64,000 nt of DNA from positions 1 through 64,000 of the forward strand of contig JAJDCQ010000128.1 in the NCBI GenBank assembly GCA_029260755.1. Direction: 5' to 3'. A program made the position numbers and the translations under genes. Source of the DNA: Planctomycetota bacterium. GTDB lineage: Bacteria > Planctomycetota > J058 > JAJDCQ01. The notes under the pieces were generated by a model. The model did not search any database, was not told where the DNA came from, and saw only the letters and a list, made by a program, of their open reading frames with translations. Below are positions 8,488-16,709 of the stretch, in pieces (position 1 is the stretch's first letter; every line of letters begins with the position of its first letter).

Positions 8488-10290
8488 CTAGATCTGGGTC
8501 CGCGACGGGTCGATGTGCATCAGGAACTCGGCGTTCGTCTTGAACTGCTTGATCCGGTTCTTGAGCAGCTCCATCGCCTCGACCGGGTTCATGTCGTTGA
8601 GGACCCGGCGGAGCGTCCAGATGCGCTTGAGCTCCTCGGGGTCCATCAGCTCCTCCTCCTTCCGCGTGCCGCTTCGGGTCACGTCGATCGCCGGCCAGAT
8701 GCGCTTGTCGGCGATCCGCCGGTCGAGGTGGAGCTCCATGTTGCCGGTGCCCTTGAACTCCTCGAAGATGACCTCGTCCATCCGGCTGCCGGTGTCGATC
8801 AGCGCGGTCGCGATGATGGTGAGGCTGCCGCCGCCCTCGATGTTGCGGGCCGCGCCGAAGAAGCGCTTCGGCCCCTTGAGGGCGTTCGCGTCGATACCGC
8901 CGGAGAGGAGCTTGCCCGAGTGGGGGCACTCGGTGTTCCACGCCCGGCCGAGGCGGGTGATCGAGTCGAGGAGGATGACGACGTCGCGGCCGTACTCGAC
9001 CATCCGCTTCGCCTTCTCGATCACCATGTCGGCGACCTGGACGTGGCGGCTGGCCGGCTCGTCGAAGGTCGAGCTGACGACCTCGCCGTTGACGGTCCGC
9101 TCCATGTCCGTGACCTCCTCGGGCCGCTCGTCGATGAGCAGGACGATGAGGTCGACGTTCTTGTTGTTGCTCGCGATGCTGTTCGCCATCATCTGCATCA
9201 GCATCGTCTTGCCGGTCCGGGGCGGCGCGACGAGCAAGCCGCGCTGACCCTTCCCGACCGGGGTGACCAGGTCCATGATCCGCATCTCGAGACGCTCGGA
9301 GGCGACCTCGAGGATGAGCCGCTCGTTCGGGTAGAGCGGCGTCAGGTCGTCGAAGTGGACGATGCTGTGGACCTTGTCGGGCTCCTCGGCGTTGATCGAC
9401 TCGACGCGGAGCAGCGCGAAGTAGCGCTCGTTCTCCTTCGGCGGGCGGATCTGGCCGCGGACGTGGCTGCCGGTCTGCATCCCGAAGCGCCGGATCTGGC
9501 TCGGCGAGATGTAGATGTCCTCGGGGGACGGCAGGTAGTTGTAGGCCGTCGAGCGGAGGAAGCCGAAGCCGTCGGGCAGCACCTCGAGGACGCCCTCGCC
9601 GACGAGCATGCCGCCGTTGTGGAGGTGCTCGCGGAGGATGCGCGTGATGAGGTCCTGGCGCTTGAGCCCGGCGCAGTCCTTCAGCCCGACCTCGCGCGCG
9701 AGGTCGTAGAGCTGGGGGACGTCCATGAGCTGGAGGTTCGTGATCTCGAGCTCGGCCGGGCCGCGCGGGCGCGACGGGCGCTCCTCCTGGTAGTCGTCGT
9801 CGGACTCGGACTCGACCATCGACCGCTCGCCGCGCACCTCGGGTCGAGGCTCGGGTCGCGGCTCGGTCCGCCGCGGCTGCCGGCGCGCCTCGCCGCCGTC
9901 CTCACGGCTGCCGCCGCCGCCGCCGCCGCCACCGCCACCGCGGCGCGATCGTCCGCGGTTGCCGCCGCCGCCGCCGCCGCCGCCGCCGGTGCGGGAGCCG
10001 CGTCGCGGGCCGCCGGCCGGCCGGCGCTCACCAGCGTCGCGTTCGCGCTCCCGGCCTTCGCGAGGCTCGCGTCCTTCGCGGGGCTCCCGGCTCTCGCGGG
10101 GCTCCCGGCCCTCACGCGGCTCGCGGTCGCGGGTTCGACTCTCGGACCGGCTGCCGGACTTCTCCGACTCGCCCGCCGTGGTCTCGCCCTCTCGGCTGCT
10201 CGCTTTGGTCTCGGACACCGTTTCCTCGTTTCCAGCGATCGTTTCGTCGCGCCGGTGCCGGTCGGTGACCGTCTCCGGCGTCCTTCGCAT
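8488..10290 (-). CDS. rho: Transcription termination factor Rho with extended N-terminal insertion
   Basis: A 600-residue Rho hexameric RNA helicase-translocase. The C-terminal ~410 residues carry the complete core: an N-terminal helix bundle plus cold-shock RNA-binding fold with DGFGFLRS, the Walker A motif APPRTGKT near residue 354, Walker B VVILLD, and the SITRLGRA and GTRKEEEL (R-loop) segments. The first ~180 residues are extra: low-complexity Arg/Glu repeats (REPREG units), then Gly/Arg-rich stretches. High-GC actinobacteria and some other phyla have comparable insertions that bind RNA. The gene starts 5 nt after the coaE stop, so the two are an operon. The exact start in the low-complexity region is uncertain. 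Confidence 0.96.
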   Translation of the reverse strand: MRRTPETVTDRHRRDETIAGNEETVSETKASSREGETTAGESEKSGSRSESRTRDREPREGREPRESREPREGREPREGRERERDAGERRPAGGPRRGSRTGGGGGGGGGNRGRSRRGGGGGGGGGGSREDGGEARRQPRRTEPRPEPRPEVRGERSMVESESDDDYQEERPSRPRGPAELEITNLQLMDVPQLYDLAREVGLKDCAGLKRQDLITRILREHLHNGGMLVGEGVLEVLPDGFGFLRSTAYNYLPSPEDIYISPSQIRRFGMQTGSHVRGQIRPPKENERYFALLRVESINAEEPDKVHSIVHFDDLTPLYPNERLILEVASERLEMRIMDLVTPVGKGQRGLLVAPPRTGKTMLMQMMANSIASNNKNVDLIVLLIDERPEEVTDMERTVNGEVVSSTFDEPASRHVQVADMVIEKAKRMVEYGRDVVILLDSITRLGRAWNTECPHSGKLLSGGIDANALKGPKRFFGAARNIEGGGSLTIIATALIDTGSRMDEVIFEEFKGTGNMELHLDRRIADKRIWPAIDVTRSGTRKEEELMDPEELKRIWTLRRVLNDMNPVEAMELLKNRIKQFKTNAEFLMHIDPSRTQI

Positions 10291-10295
10291 AGGTC

Positions 10296-11042
10296 CTACT
10301 GGGTGGCGGCCTCGTCGGCCTGGGGCGCGGATGCGCCCCCGATGGTGGCGACCTCGGCGGTCGCGCTCCGGTCGGCCGCGAGCTTCGGCGCGATCCTCTC
10401 GCGCCAGATCTCGGCCGCCCGTTCGGTGACCCGCCCGGGGTCGCCGTCGTTGTCGATCACGACGTCGGCGCTCGCGCGTCCGTCCGCCACGGGACGCTGG
10501 CGTCCCTCGCGGCGCGCGAGCTCGTCGGGGTCCCAGCCCCGGTCCTCGATCGTCCGCCGGCGCCGCTCCTCGAGCGGCGCGTCGACGAAGACGATGAGGT
10601 CGGCGCCCTCTCCGAAGAACGCCGTCTCCGTCAGATGAGGCACGTCGATGACGAGCACCCGGCCCGACGCGCGCGCCCGATCGCGCTCGGCGGCGATCGC
10701 CGCGAACGTCGGCGGATGGAGGAGCGCCTCGAGGCGTTCGAGCGCGTCGGGGTCGGCGAACACGATCTTCCCGACCGCGGTCCGGTCGATCCGTCCGTCT
10801 TCGCCCACGACGTCGTCTCCGAACGCCTCGCGAACCCGTTCACGTGTCGCGGGCGCGTCGAGAACGCCATGCGCGACCCGGTCGGCATCCACGACGAAGG
10901 CGCCGAGCTTGCCCAGGGCGCGGCCGACCGTCGACTTGCCGGCGGCGATCGAGCCGCTCAGGACGAGGACGTAGCCGCCGCTGGCCGAGGGGCCGCGGGT
11001 GTTCGCGCGCTGATCGGGCGAGGATGAGGCGGGGTGCTGCAT
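10296..11042 (-). CDS. coaE: Dephospho-CoA kinase
   Basis: A 248-residue P-loop kinase that performs the last step of coenzyme A synthesis, phosphorylating the 3'-hydroxyl of dephospho-CoA. It has the family P-loop [10 protein letters not shown] near residue 30, followed by DADRVAH, the HP..R-like LLHPPTF segment, [13 protein letters not shown] and the lid region with Arg residues. The body matches the ~200-residue family; an N-terminal 22 residues and an Ala-rich C-terminal 30 residues are extra. The ATG chosen is the only plausible start just upstream of the P-loop, although no ribosome site precedes it. It is cotranscribed with rho from a promoter about 200 nt upstream. Confidence 0.93.
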   Translation of the reverse strand: MQHPASSSPDQRANTRGPSASGGYVLVLSGSIAAGKSTVGRALGKLGAFVVDADRVAHGVLDAPATRERVREAFGDDVVGEDGRIDRTAVGKIVFADPDALERLEALLHPPTFAAIAAERDRARASGRVLVIDVPHLTETAFFGEGADLIVFVDAPLEERRRRTIEDRGWDPDELARREGRQRPVADGRASADVVIDNDGDPGRVTERAAEIWRERIAPKLAADRSATAEVATIGGASAPQADEAATQ

Positions 11043-11246
11043 GCAGGAAGGCGGGGGTACGAGAGGGGTTGAGAAGGTGTCGGCCGGGGGCCGAGGTACC
11101 GGTGGATGACATCCACAATGGACATCATCGCTCTGGGGTTCCCGATCCTCCGGGAGCCGCCAGCGTGTATCGGATGGAATTCGTTGATCGGTAACGGCTT
11201 GGAGTCCGCGCCAGGAGGAGACTCGGCGCGACCGTGTTCGAAATCG

Positions 11247-11276
11247 AGCGTAGCACGGGCTTCGAGGACGTGTCAA
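11247..11276 (-). promoter_or_regulatory. Sigma-70-type promoter for coaE-rho
   Basis: On the minus strand TTGACA (11276-11271) is followed after 18 nt by TACGCT (11252-11247), which is preceded by TG one base upstream (an extended -10). Transcription would start near 11240, giving a ~200-nt leader to coaE. The leader contains a GTGGAT/ATCCAC hairpin at 11102-11116 and a GGTTCCCG/CGGGAGCC stem at 11138-11158. The rest of the 582-nt interval between coaE and the coiled-coil gene holds no credible gene. Confidence 0.65.
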
Positions 11277-11471
11277 CCGCAAATCTCGGGAATGACCCGG
11301 GATCCGGCGTCTCACAGTTGGGAACACCGGCCTGCCCGACAGCGTGTATCCATCGGAAGCGGTCCGGGCGCGCCGGGGCCGGGGTGTGCCGACTGCTTCC
11401 GCCGCCCAGCGGCGGCTCAGGACGGCCTCGAACGGTCGTCCGAGGGATCCCTGAAAGGGAGAGACAACAGT

Positions 11472-11499
11472 TTGACTTCGGGTGAGGCCCTTATATAAT
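11472..11499 (+). promoter_or_regulatory. Near-consensus sigma-70 promoter
   Basis: TTGACT and a perfect TATAAT are separated by 16 nt. Predicted start is near 11506, leaving a leader of about 118 nt to the coiled-coil membrane protein. This is the best promoter match in the window, which suggests strong constitutive expression. Confidence 0.8.
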
Positions 11500-11624
11500 C
11501 CCGAAGTCTCTATTCTTGATGCTCTTCGGAGTCTCCCCGCGAGCCGCCTCGGGATGCGCGCATGAGCGTGAGCCCGGTCGGCAACCGCGGGATGCTGTCC
11601 GAAGAAGCCGAGAGGAACGGTCTC

Positions 11625-12944
11625 ATGGCTAAGGGTGCTGGTGGCGGCGGCCAGATTTACATGATCGCGCTGATCTTCGCGATCATCGTGATCTGTGGTC
11701 TGATGGGTCTGATCTACCACTTCTCACAGGAAGTGGAGGAGATCACCAAGAAGCACGTGTCGGCTCAGAAGAAGTACGAGGACGAGCGCGACAAGACCAA
11801 GGATGCCATCCGTGAGCGCGACGAGTGGCGTCGCCTCATCTCCGGCAGCCCGCAGCCGCTCGACCCGAACAACTACACGAACGTGATGGACGAGGCGGCG
11901 GCCAAGCTGGAGGAGATCCTCAAGCCGAACTGGGTGCAGGACGCTCAGTTCAGCGAGGACATCCAGCGCCTCAACATCAAGAAGAAGGGCAAGTACGACT
12001 CGATCGGGGAGCTCCACAAGGATCTCCTCAACGAGCTCCAGGCGGTGATTCACGTGATCCCGCGCCTCCAGCGCGAGCGCGAGAAGGCCCGCAAGGAAGC
12101 CGAGAACATCCGGAAAGAGAAGGATCAGATCCGGACGAAGAAGGACGAGGAGATCCGGAAGCTCCGCAACGAGCTGACGCGTGAGCAGGACAAGGCGCTC
12201 GAGCAGGCGCGCCAGTTCGACGCCGAAAAGAAGCGGCTCACCGACGAGATCGCCCGCCTCCAGGCCGAGAAGAACAAGGTCATCCAGGACTTCAAGATCC
12301 GCGAGGCGCGGCTCGACTCCGAGATCACCCGTCTGCAGCAGCGGATCGAGGAGATCATCAAGAAGGAGAAGAAGAGCTTCGCCGAGGCGTCGACCGCCGA
12401 CGGCGAGATCCTCTTCACCGAGGAGCGCACCGGCTACGCCTGGATCGACATCGGCAAGAAGCACGGCCTTCGCCGCGGCACCCGCTTCGAGACGTTCCAG
12501 TTCATCAAGGGTGGCCGGCAGAAGCTCAAGGGCATGGTCGAGGTCAAGACGGTCGAGGAAGAGATCAGCCAGGTGGCGATCCTCGACATCCCGGTCAAGG
12601 TCACCAACCCCGCGACCGAAGAGACCTACCTCGTGCAGCCCGATCCGTTCGACCCGATCGTCAAGGGCGACCTCATCCGCAGCCCGCTCTTCGACGCCGA
12701 AGAGGTCCCGACCTTCGTGTTCCTCGGCAGCAAGCTGAGCGGCAAGCTCTACGACCTGCCCGAGCTGCAGCGCAAGATCGAGGAGTTCGGCGGAAACGTC
12801 GACCGCAACGTCACGATCGACACCGACTTCGTCGTCGCCCTCGAGGGCGCCGAGGAAGAGAACCCCGACGAGTTCCGCAACGCGGTCCAGTTCGGCGTGA
12901 TCTTCCTGCGCGAGGAAGAGCTCCTCGACTTCGTCGGCCGCTAA
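11625..12944 (+). CDS. Single-pass membrane protein with long coiled coil
   Basis: A 439-residue protein. A short Gly-rich N-terminus is followed by one transmembrane helix (about residues 11-33), then a very long charged coiled coil (about residues 35-275, Lys/Glu/Arg heptads), and a C-terminal globular beta-rich domain (about 280-439). The chosen ATG follows AGAGGAA by 7 nt; two earlier in-frame ATGs (11562, 11592) lack a site. Its charge and Lys content differ from the Arg-rich neighbours, as expected for a highly expressed protein. It has its own consensus-like promoter and terminator, so it is a monocistronic unit. Function unknown; a structural envelope or cell-shape role is inference. 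Confidence 0.82.
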   Translation: MAKGAGGGGQIYMIALIFAIIVICGLMGLIYHFSQEVEEITKKHVSAQKKYEDERDKTKDAIRERDEWRRLISGSPQPLDPNNYTNVMDEAAAKLEEILKPNWVQDAQFSEDIQRLNIKKKGKYDSIGELHKDLLNELQAVIHVIPRLQREREKARKEAENIRKEKDQIRTKKDEEIRKLRNELTREQDKALEQARQFDAEKKRLTDEIARLQAEKNKVIQDFKIREARLDSEITRLQQRIEEIIKKEKKSFAEASTADGEILFTEERTGYAWIDIGKKHGLRRGTRFETFQFIKGGRQKLKGMVEVKTVEEEISQVAILDIPVKVTNPATEETYLVQPDPFDPIVKGDLIRSPLFDAEEVPTFVFLGSKLSGKLYDLPELQRKIEEFGGNVDRNVTIDTDFVVALEGAEEENPDEFRNAVQFGVIFLREEELLDFVGR

Positions 12945-12975
12945 GCGACCAGCGAAGTAAGCAGCACGAAGCCTC

Positions 12976-13009
12976 GAAGGGCCGAGAGTCGAAAGACGCT
13001 CGGCCCTTC
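12976..13009 (+). terminator. Intrinsic-type terminator of the coiled-coil gene
   Basis: An 11-bp perfect stem (GAAGGGCCGAG and its complement) encloses a loop in which GTC-GAAA-GAC can extend the helix. It begins 32 nt after the stop codon and is followed by TGGCATTG, with only a short T content. Confidence 0.7.
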
Positions 13010-13062
13010 TGGCATTGTGGGCTGTCGTTCGTTCGTCGTCCGTCGTTCCCGGACACCCGTTT

Positions 13063-13112
13063 CTCACGCCAAGCCGCCAAGGTTCCAAGGGAAGCGCCAA
13101 GAGGCGCCAAGA
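13063..13112. repeat. Decayed copy of a CTCACGC(A/C)AAGGCGCCAAG-type dispersed repeat
   Basis: This interval contains CTCACGCCAAGCCGCCAAG followed by further AGCGCCAAG and GGCGCCAAG units. It resembles the element at 22207-22306. No gene is supported from 12945 to 13266 apart from the terminator and this repeat. Confidence 0.5.
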
Positions 13113-13266
13113 GCCCCCTCCCGTGCGAAGGGCTCGTTGACTGCGCGCTCTCCCTCGAGCCAAGACGGACCTCTCGTATGGACGGCGTTGTCCGCGTGCG
13201 AGGTCGACGGCAAGGTGCTGGAGATCTACTCTGCCGCGTCGAGCTAGTCGGCCCTCGCTCCCCCCG

Positions 13267-13593
13267 TCAGGGGGAGGAGCCGCGGAGCCGCCAGAGGAGG
13301 GCCCCCGCCCGGTCCGCGAGCTCGCGGGCCGGCAGGAGGTCTCGTTCGGGAGCGAGTCCGGAGGCGAGCTCGAGGGCGGCCTGGGTCTCGAGGACGGAGC
13401 CGTAGGCGATCGTGTAGCAGCGGCGGCGGTCCGCGCCGGAGCGGCCGGCGCCTTCGACGAGGTTGAGGAACCCGGAGGTCGCCGCTCGTCGGAGCTGGTC
13501 GGCCAGCCCCCGATCTCGCCGGGCGATTCCGTCCGCGACTTCGCGGCACGTCCGAGCCATCTCCGCCAGCACTGACCGAGCTTCGAATCCCAT
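13267..13593 (-). CDS. Four-helix-bundle protein (23S rRNA intervening-sequence protein family)
   Basis: A 108-residue, all-helical protein matching the family of small proteins first found encoded in 23S rRNA intervening sequences, which is also the fold of Avd, the accessory protein of diversity-generating retroelements. Typical features are the N-terminal Phe-Glu-Ala-Arg start, the central RRAATSGFLNLVEGAGR segment (family pattern: Ser-x3-N-x2-EG) and the tyrosine-containing third helix. Three ATG codons occur in a row; the third is 6 nt after GAGAGGAG and is preferred. No reverse transcriptase or rRNA is nearby, so it is a solitary member of unknown function. Its upstream region is duplicated in inverted orientation. 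Confidence 0.82.
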   Translation of the reverse strand: MGFEARSVLAEMARTCREVADGIARRDRGLADQLRRAATSGFLNLVEGAGRSGADRRRCYTIAYGSVLETQAALELASGLAPERDLLPARELADRAGALLWRLRGSSP

Positions 13594-13785
13594 CATCATC
13601 TCCTCTCTGGGGGCCACCCCACGTGGCCCTTCACCCCACTGAGGTGAGAGCGCCGTGACGATCCGCGCGACGAGGGGTATGCATCGGCAATCGGCCCCGC
13701 AAGTCGCGCGGATTGGCGCGGCGGTCTCACCTACACGGGGAAAGGGCCGCGTGGGGTGGCCCCCAGAGAGGAGGCTGGGATCGAG
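13591..13785. repeat. Large imperfect palindrome: inverted duplicate of the four-helix-bundle leader
   Basis: The region upstream of the four-helix-bundle gene (read on the minus strand) recurs on the plus strand around 13695-13785. The best-conserved 30 nt (starting GGGCC, including GTGGGGTGGCCCCCAGAG) differ at one position; similarity continues outward through GGCG-TCTCACC and CGCGCGGAT. The centre is near 13686. The plus-strand copy ends in a decayed ATG region, so it looks like the 5' remnant of a second copy of the gene. Confidence 0.7.
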
Positions 13786-13800
13786 AGCCGGTGATGTCGG

Positions 13801-14317
13801 CGGGCACGGTCGCGGGCACGGTCGCGGGCACGGTCACGGGCACGGGCACGGTCGCGGGCACGGGCACGGGCACGGGCACGGCCACGGCCACGGCCACGGG
13901 CACGGTCACGGGCACGGCCACGGTCACGGTCACGGCCACGGCCACGGCCACGGCCACGGCCACGGCCACGGCCACGGCCACGGGCACGGCCCCGGCCACG
14001 GCCACGGTCACGGTCACGGCCACGGCCACGGCCACGGCCACGGTCACGGTCACGGCCACGGCCACGGCCACGGCCACGGCCACGGTCACGGCCACGGCCA
14101 CGGCCACGGCCACGGGCACGGGCACGGCCACGGCCACGGCCACGGCCACGGCCACGGGCACGGGCACGGGCACGGGCACGGGCACGGGCACGGGCACGGG
14201 CACGGGCACGGCCACGGCCACGGTCACGGGCACGGTCACGGTCACGGTCACGGTCACGGTCACGGTCACGGTCACGGTCACGGGCACGGTCACGGTCACG
14301 GTCCCGGACACGGTCCT
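13801..14317. repeat. About 86 tandem copies of the hexamer CACGGN
   Basis: Nearly every unit is CACGG followed by C, G or T, never A within the array. Exceptions near the left edge are CGCGGG units and one CCCGGC inside. Frames across the array remain open in several phases, producing artificial His-Gly, Thr-Gly or Val-Thr polypeptides. The array starts right after the palindrome and ends about 50 nt before tatC. Confidence 0.95.
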
Positions 14318-14368
14318 GAGCCCCGGCCGGCGCTTCCAACATTCCCTTTCGCCCCCCAGTTTCGTTAG

Positions 14369-15589
14369 ATGCCTCCCGATCCGATGTCCGAGCCCTCCTT
14401 CTACGACGATCTCGAGCCGCTCACCGAAGCGACGATGACCCTCGGGGACCACCTCGAGGAGCTTCGGCTCGCCGTCCGGAACGCGGTGATCTGGCTCGGC
14501 GTCGTCTTCATCGGCTGCCTCCTCATCCAGGAGCGGCTCGTCAAGATCGTCACCTACCCGCATCAGCAGGCGGCCGGCGCGCTCGCGCACGACAGGCTGC
14601 TGAGCCACTTCGAGGACACCGTCCCCTACCCTCCGGCCGAGTCGGCCGACGAGCTGTTCAACCTTCGGGAGGAGGTCTCGGACGGTCGGCGGCTGCTCCG
14701 GACGCAGCGCTCGCGGGTGAACGGCGCGCTCACCGAGAAGAGGTTCGAGGAGCTGGTCGCCGAGACGAAGGCGCTGATCGTCGAGAAGGACGAGCTGCTC
14801 GCGGAGCTCGCCGCGTTCCCCGAGGGGAAGCCTCTCCCGGAGGCGGGCGGCGAGGACCCCGAGGTCGTCGCGAAGCGGGTGGGTCTTCTCGCGCGCCTCG
14901 AGAACCTCGACGTTCGGCTGACCGAGGCGGTCGACCGGATCGACGAGGCCGTCCCTCCTCCTCCGGTCGCCCGGAAGAAGGCGGGCGCCGAGACCCTCCA
15001 GGTGCTGAGCTATCAGGAGGGCTTCATCAACTACATCAAGGTGGCGCTGATCTGCTCGGCGCTCATCGGCACGCCGTTCATGGGCTGGGAGATCTGGAAG
15101 TTCGTCAAGGCCGGCCTCTACCCGCACGAGCGCAAGTGGGTGACCGTCTTCGCGCCGCTCTCGCTCGCTCCCTTCGTGATCGGCGTCGTCTTCGGCTACA
15201 CGCTCCTCATCCCGGTCGGGCTCGAGTACCTCGCGAGCTACGCATCGCCCGACGTCGTCACGGTCGGGATCCGCCTGTCCGACTACCTGAGCCTGTTCAT
15301 CATCCTCACCCTGGTGACCGGGATCATCTTCGAGCTGCCGCTGGTGATGTCGTTCCTCTCGCTCGTCGACATCCTCCGCCCCGAGGACTACTCGGCCTAT
15401 CGCCGCTGGTTCATCCTGGGCGCCCTCTTCGTCGCCGCCTTCATCACGCCGCCCGACGTCATCACCCAGGTGATGCTCGGGGTCCCGATCATGTTCCTCT
15501 ACGAGATCGGCATCATCGCGGCGAGGATCACGGTCGCGCGTCGTCGTCGCCGCGAGGCCGAGGAAGACATCAGCGGCGAGCCTTACTGA
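14369..15589 (+). CDS. tatC: Twin-arginine translocase subunit TatC with large periplasmic insertion
   Basis: A 406-residue TatC, the membrane receptor for folded proteins with twin-arginine signal peptides. The cytoplasmic N-terminal LGDHLEELR motif, the first helix, and then the later membrane helices are recognisable, including the FMGWEIWKFVKAGLYPHER segment that corresponds to the conserved glutamate region of E. coli TatC. E. coli TatC has about 258 residues. The extra ~150 residues lie between helices 1 and 2 (about residues 65-210) and form a charged coiled-coil-rich segment. The first ATG is used here; an ATG 15 nt later is equally possible. No tatA or tatB is seen nearby. Confidence 0.94.
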   Translation: MPPDPMSEPSFYDDLEPLTEATMTLGDHLEELRLAVRNAVIWLGVVFIGCLLIQERLVKIVTYPHQQAAGALAHDRLLSHFEDTVPYPPAESADELFNLREEVSDGRRLLRTQRSRVNGALTEKRFEELVAETKALIVEKDELLAELAAFPEGKPLPEAGGEDPEVVAKRVGLLARLENLDVRLTEAVDRIDEAVPPPPVARKKAGAETLQVLSYQEGFINYIKVALICSALIGTPFMGWEIWKFVKAGLYPHERKWVTVFAPLSLAPFVIGVVFGYTLLIPVGLEYLASYASPDVVTVGIRLSDYLSLFIILTLVTGIIFELPLVMSFLSLVDILRPEDYSAYRRWFILGALFVAAFITPPDVITQVMLGVPIMFLYEIGIIAARITVARRRRREAEEDISGEPY

Positions 15590-15634
15590 CCTGCCCACTC
15601 CACCGATTCAACCGAGAACCGAGACGAGATCACC

Positions 15635-16699
15635 GTGAAGATCGGAATCGCCGGCCTCCCCTACTCCGGCAAGTCGACCGTGTTCAACGCCCTCGCCTTC
15701 AGCCGCGAGAGCGAGGGCGGGGGCGGCGGCCGCCGCACCGCCAACCAGCGGGTCGTGCTGGTGCCCGACCCGCGCCTCGACCGGCTGGCCGAGATCTTCA
15801 GCCCGAAGAAGTACACCCAGGCGACGGTCGAGTACGTCGACCTGCCCGGCTTCGGCGAGGGCGGCGACGCGTTCTTCGCCTCGCTCCGCGAGGTCGATGC
15901 GCTGATCCTCGTCGTCCGCGCGTTCGCCGACGAGTCGGTCCCGCACCCCGACGGCCACGTCGATGCCGACCGCGACCTCGAGAAGCTCAAGACCGATCTC
16001 GCCCTTTCGGACCTCGTCCCGGTCGAGAAGCGGATCGAGAAGCTCGAGAAGCAGCTCAAGAAGGCGAACCAGAAGGACCGTGATCAGGACGAGCGCGAGC
16101 TGGCCGTCCTGACGAAGTGCCGCGCTCCGCTCGAGGCGGCCGAGCAGCTCCGCGGCCTCGAGCTCGAGGAGGAGGAGCGGAAGGCGATCAAGAGCTTCGG
16201 TTTCCTCACCCAGAAGCCGTGGCTCGTCGTCCGGAACCTCGGCGACGACGCCGAGCCGCCTCCGATCGACGAGGCGAGTCTCGACCCGACCTCGGGCATC
16301 GTCGAGATCGCGTTCCGCGCTCGCCTCGAGCAGGAGATCTGCGGCCTCGACGAGGCCGACCGGGCCGAGTTCATGAACGAGCTCGGCGTCACCGAGCTCT
16401 CGGGCGAGCGGGTGATCCGGCTCTCCTACGCCCTCCTCGATCAGATCTCGTTCCTGACCGGCGGAGACAAGGAGGTTCGCGCCTGGCCGATCCGGCGGGG
16501 GACGCCCGCGGTCCGCGCGGCCGGCACGATCCACTCCGACATCGAGCGCGGCTTCATCCGGGCCGAGATCGTCGCCTACGAGGACTTCGACCGGCTCGGC
16601 TCGTTCGCCGCCGCCCGTAAGGAGGGCAAGGCCCGCCTCGAGGGCAAGGACTACGTGATGCAGGACGGCGACGTCACCGAGTTCCGCTTCAACGTCTGA
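15635..16699 (+). CDS. ychF: YchF/Obg-family GTPase
   Basis: A 354-residue P-loop NTPase of the YchF branch of Obg-like translation-associated GTPases. It shows G1 GLPYSGKST at residues 7-15, G3 DLPGFGEGG, a coiled-coil helical insert (about residues 110-185) and the C-terminal TGS-like domain ending in the YchF signature region around FIRAEIVAYEDF and KEGKARLEGKDYVMQDGD. YchF proteins prefer ATP over GTP and associate with ribosomes. The usual NKxD G4 motif is not obvious, as expected for YchF. The start is GTG 46 nt after tatC, so it may be cotranscribed. Confidence 0.92.
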   Translation: MKIGIAGLPYSGKSTVFNALAFSRESEGGGGGRRTANQRVVLVPDPRLDRLAEIFSPKKYTQATVEYVDLPGFGEGGDAFFASLREVDALILVVRAFADESVPHPDGHVDADRDLEKLKTDLALSDLVPVEKRIEKLEKQLKKANQKDRDQDERELAVLTKCRAPLEAAEQLRGLELEEEERKAIKSFGFLTQKPWLVVRNLGDDAEPPPIDEASLDPTSGIVEIAFRARLEQEICGLDEADRAEFMNELGVTELSGERVIRLSYALLDQISFLTGGDKEVRAWPIRRGTPAVRAAGTIHSDIERGFIRAEIVAYEDFDRLGSFAAARKEGKARLEGKDYVMQDGDVTEFRFNV

Positions 16700-16709
16700 T
16701 CGTTCTTCC

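Noticed and set aside
7828-10638. 936-codon plus-strand frame opposite the zinc-finger gene, rho and coaE
   Set aside because: It crosses three real minus-strand genes and has no recognisable domain.
13267-13593. Diversity-generating retroelement suggested by the Avd-like four-helix-bundle fold
   Set aside because: No reverse transcriptase, template repeat or variable repeat was seen nearby.
13655-14368. Open frame encoding a (His-Gly)n protein
   Set aside because: The frame exists because CACGGN contains no stop; other phases are open as well. Its beginning lies in the palindrome and there is no credible ribosome site, so I treat it as a repeat and not a gene.
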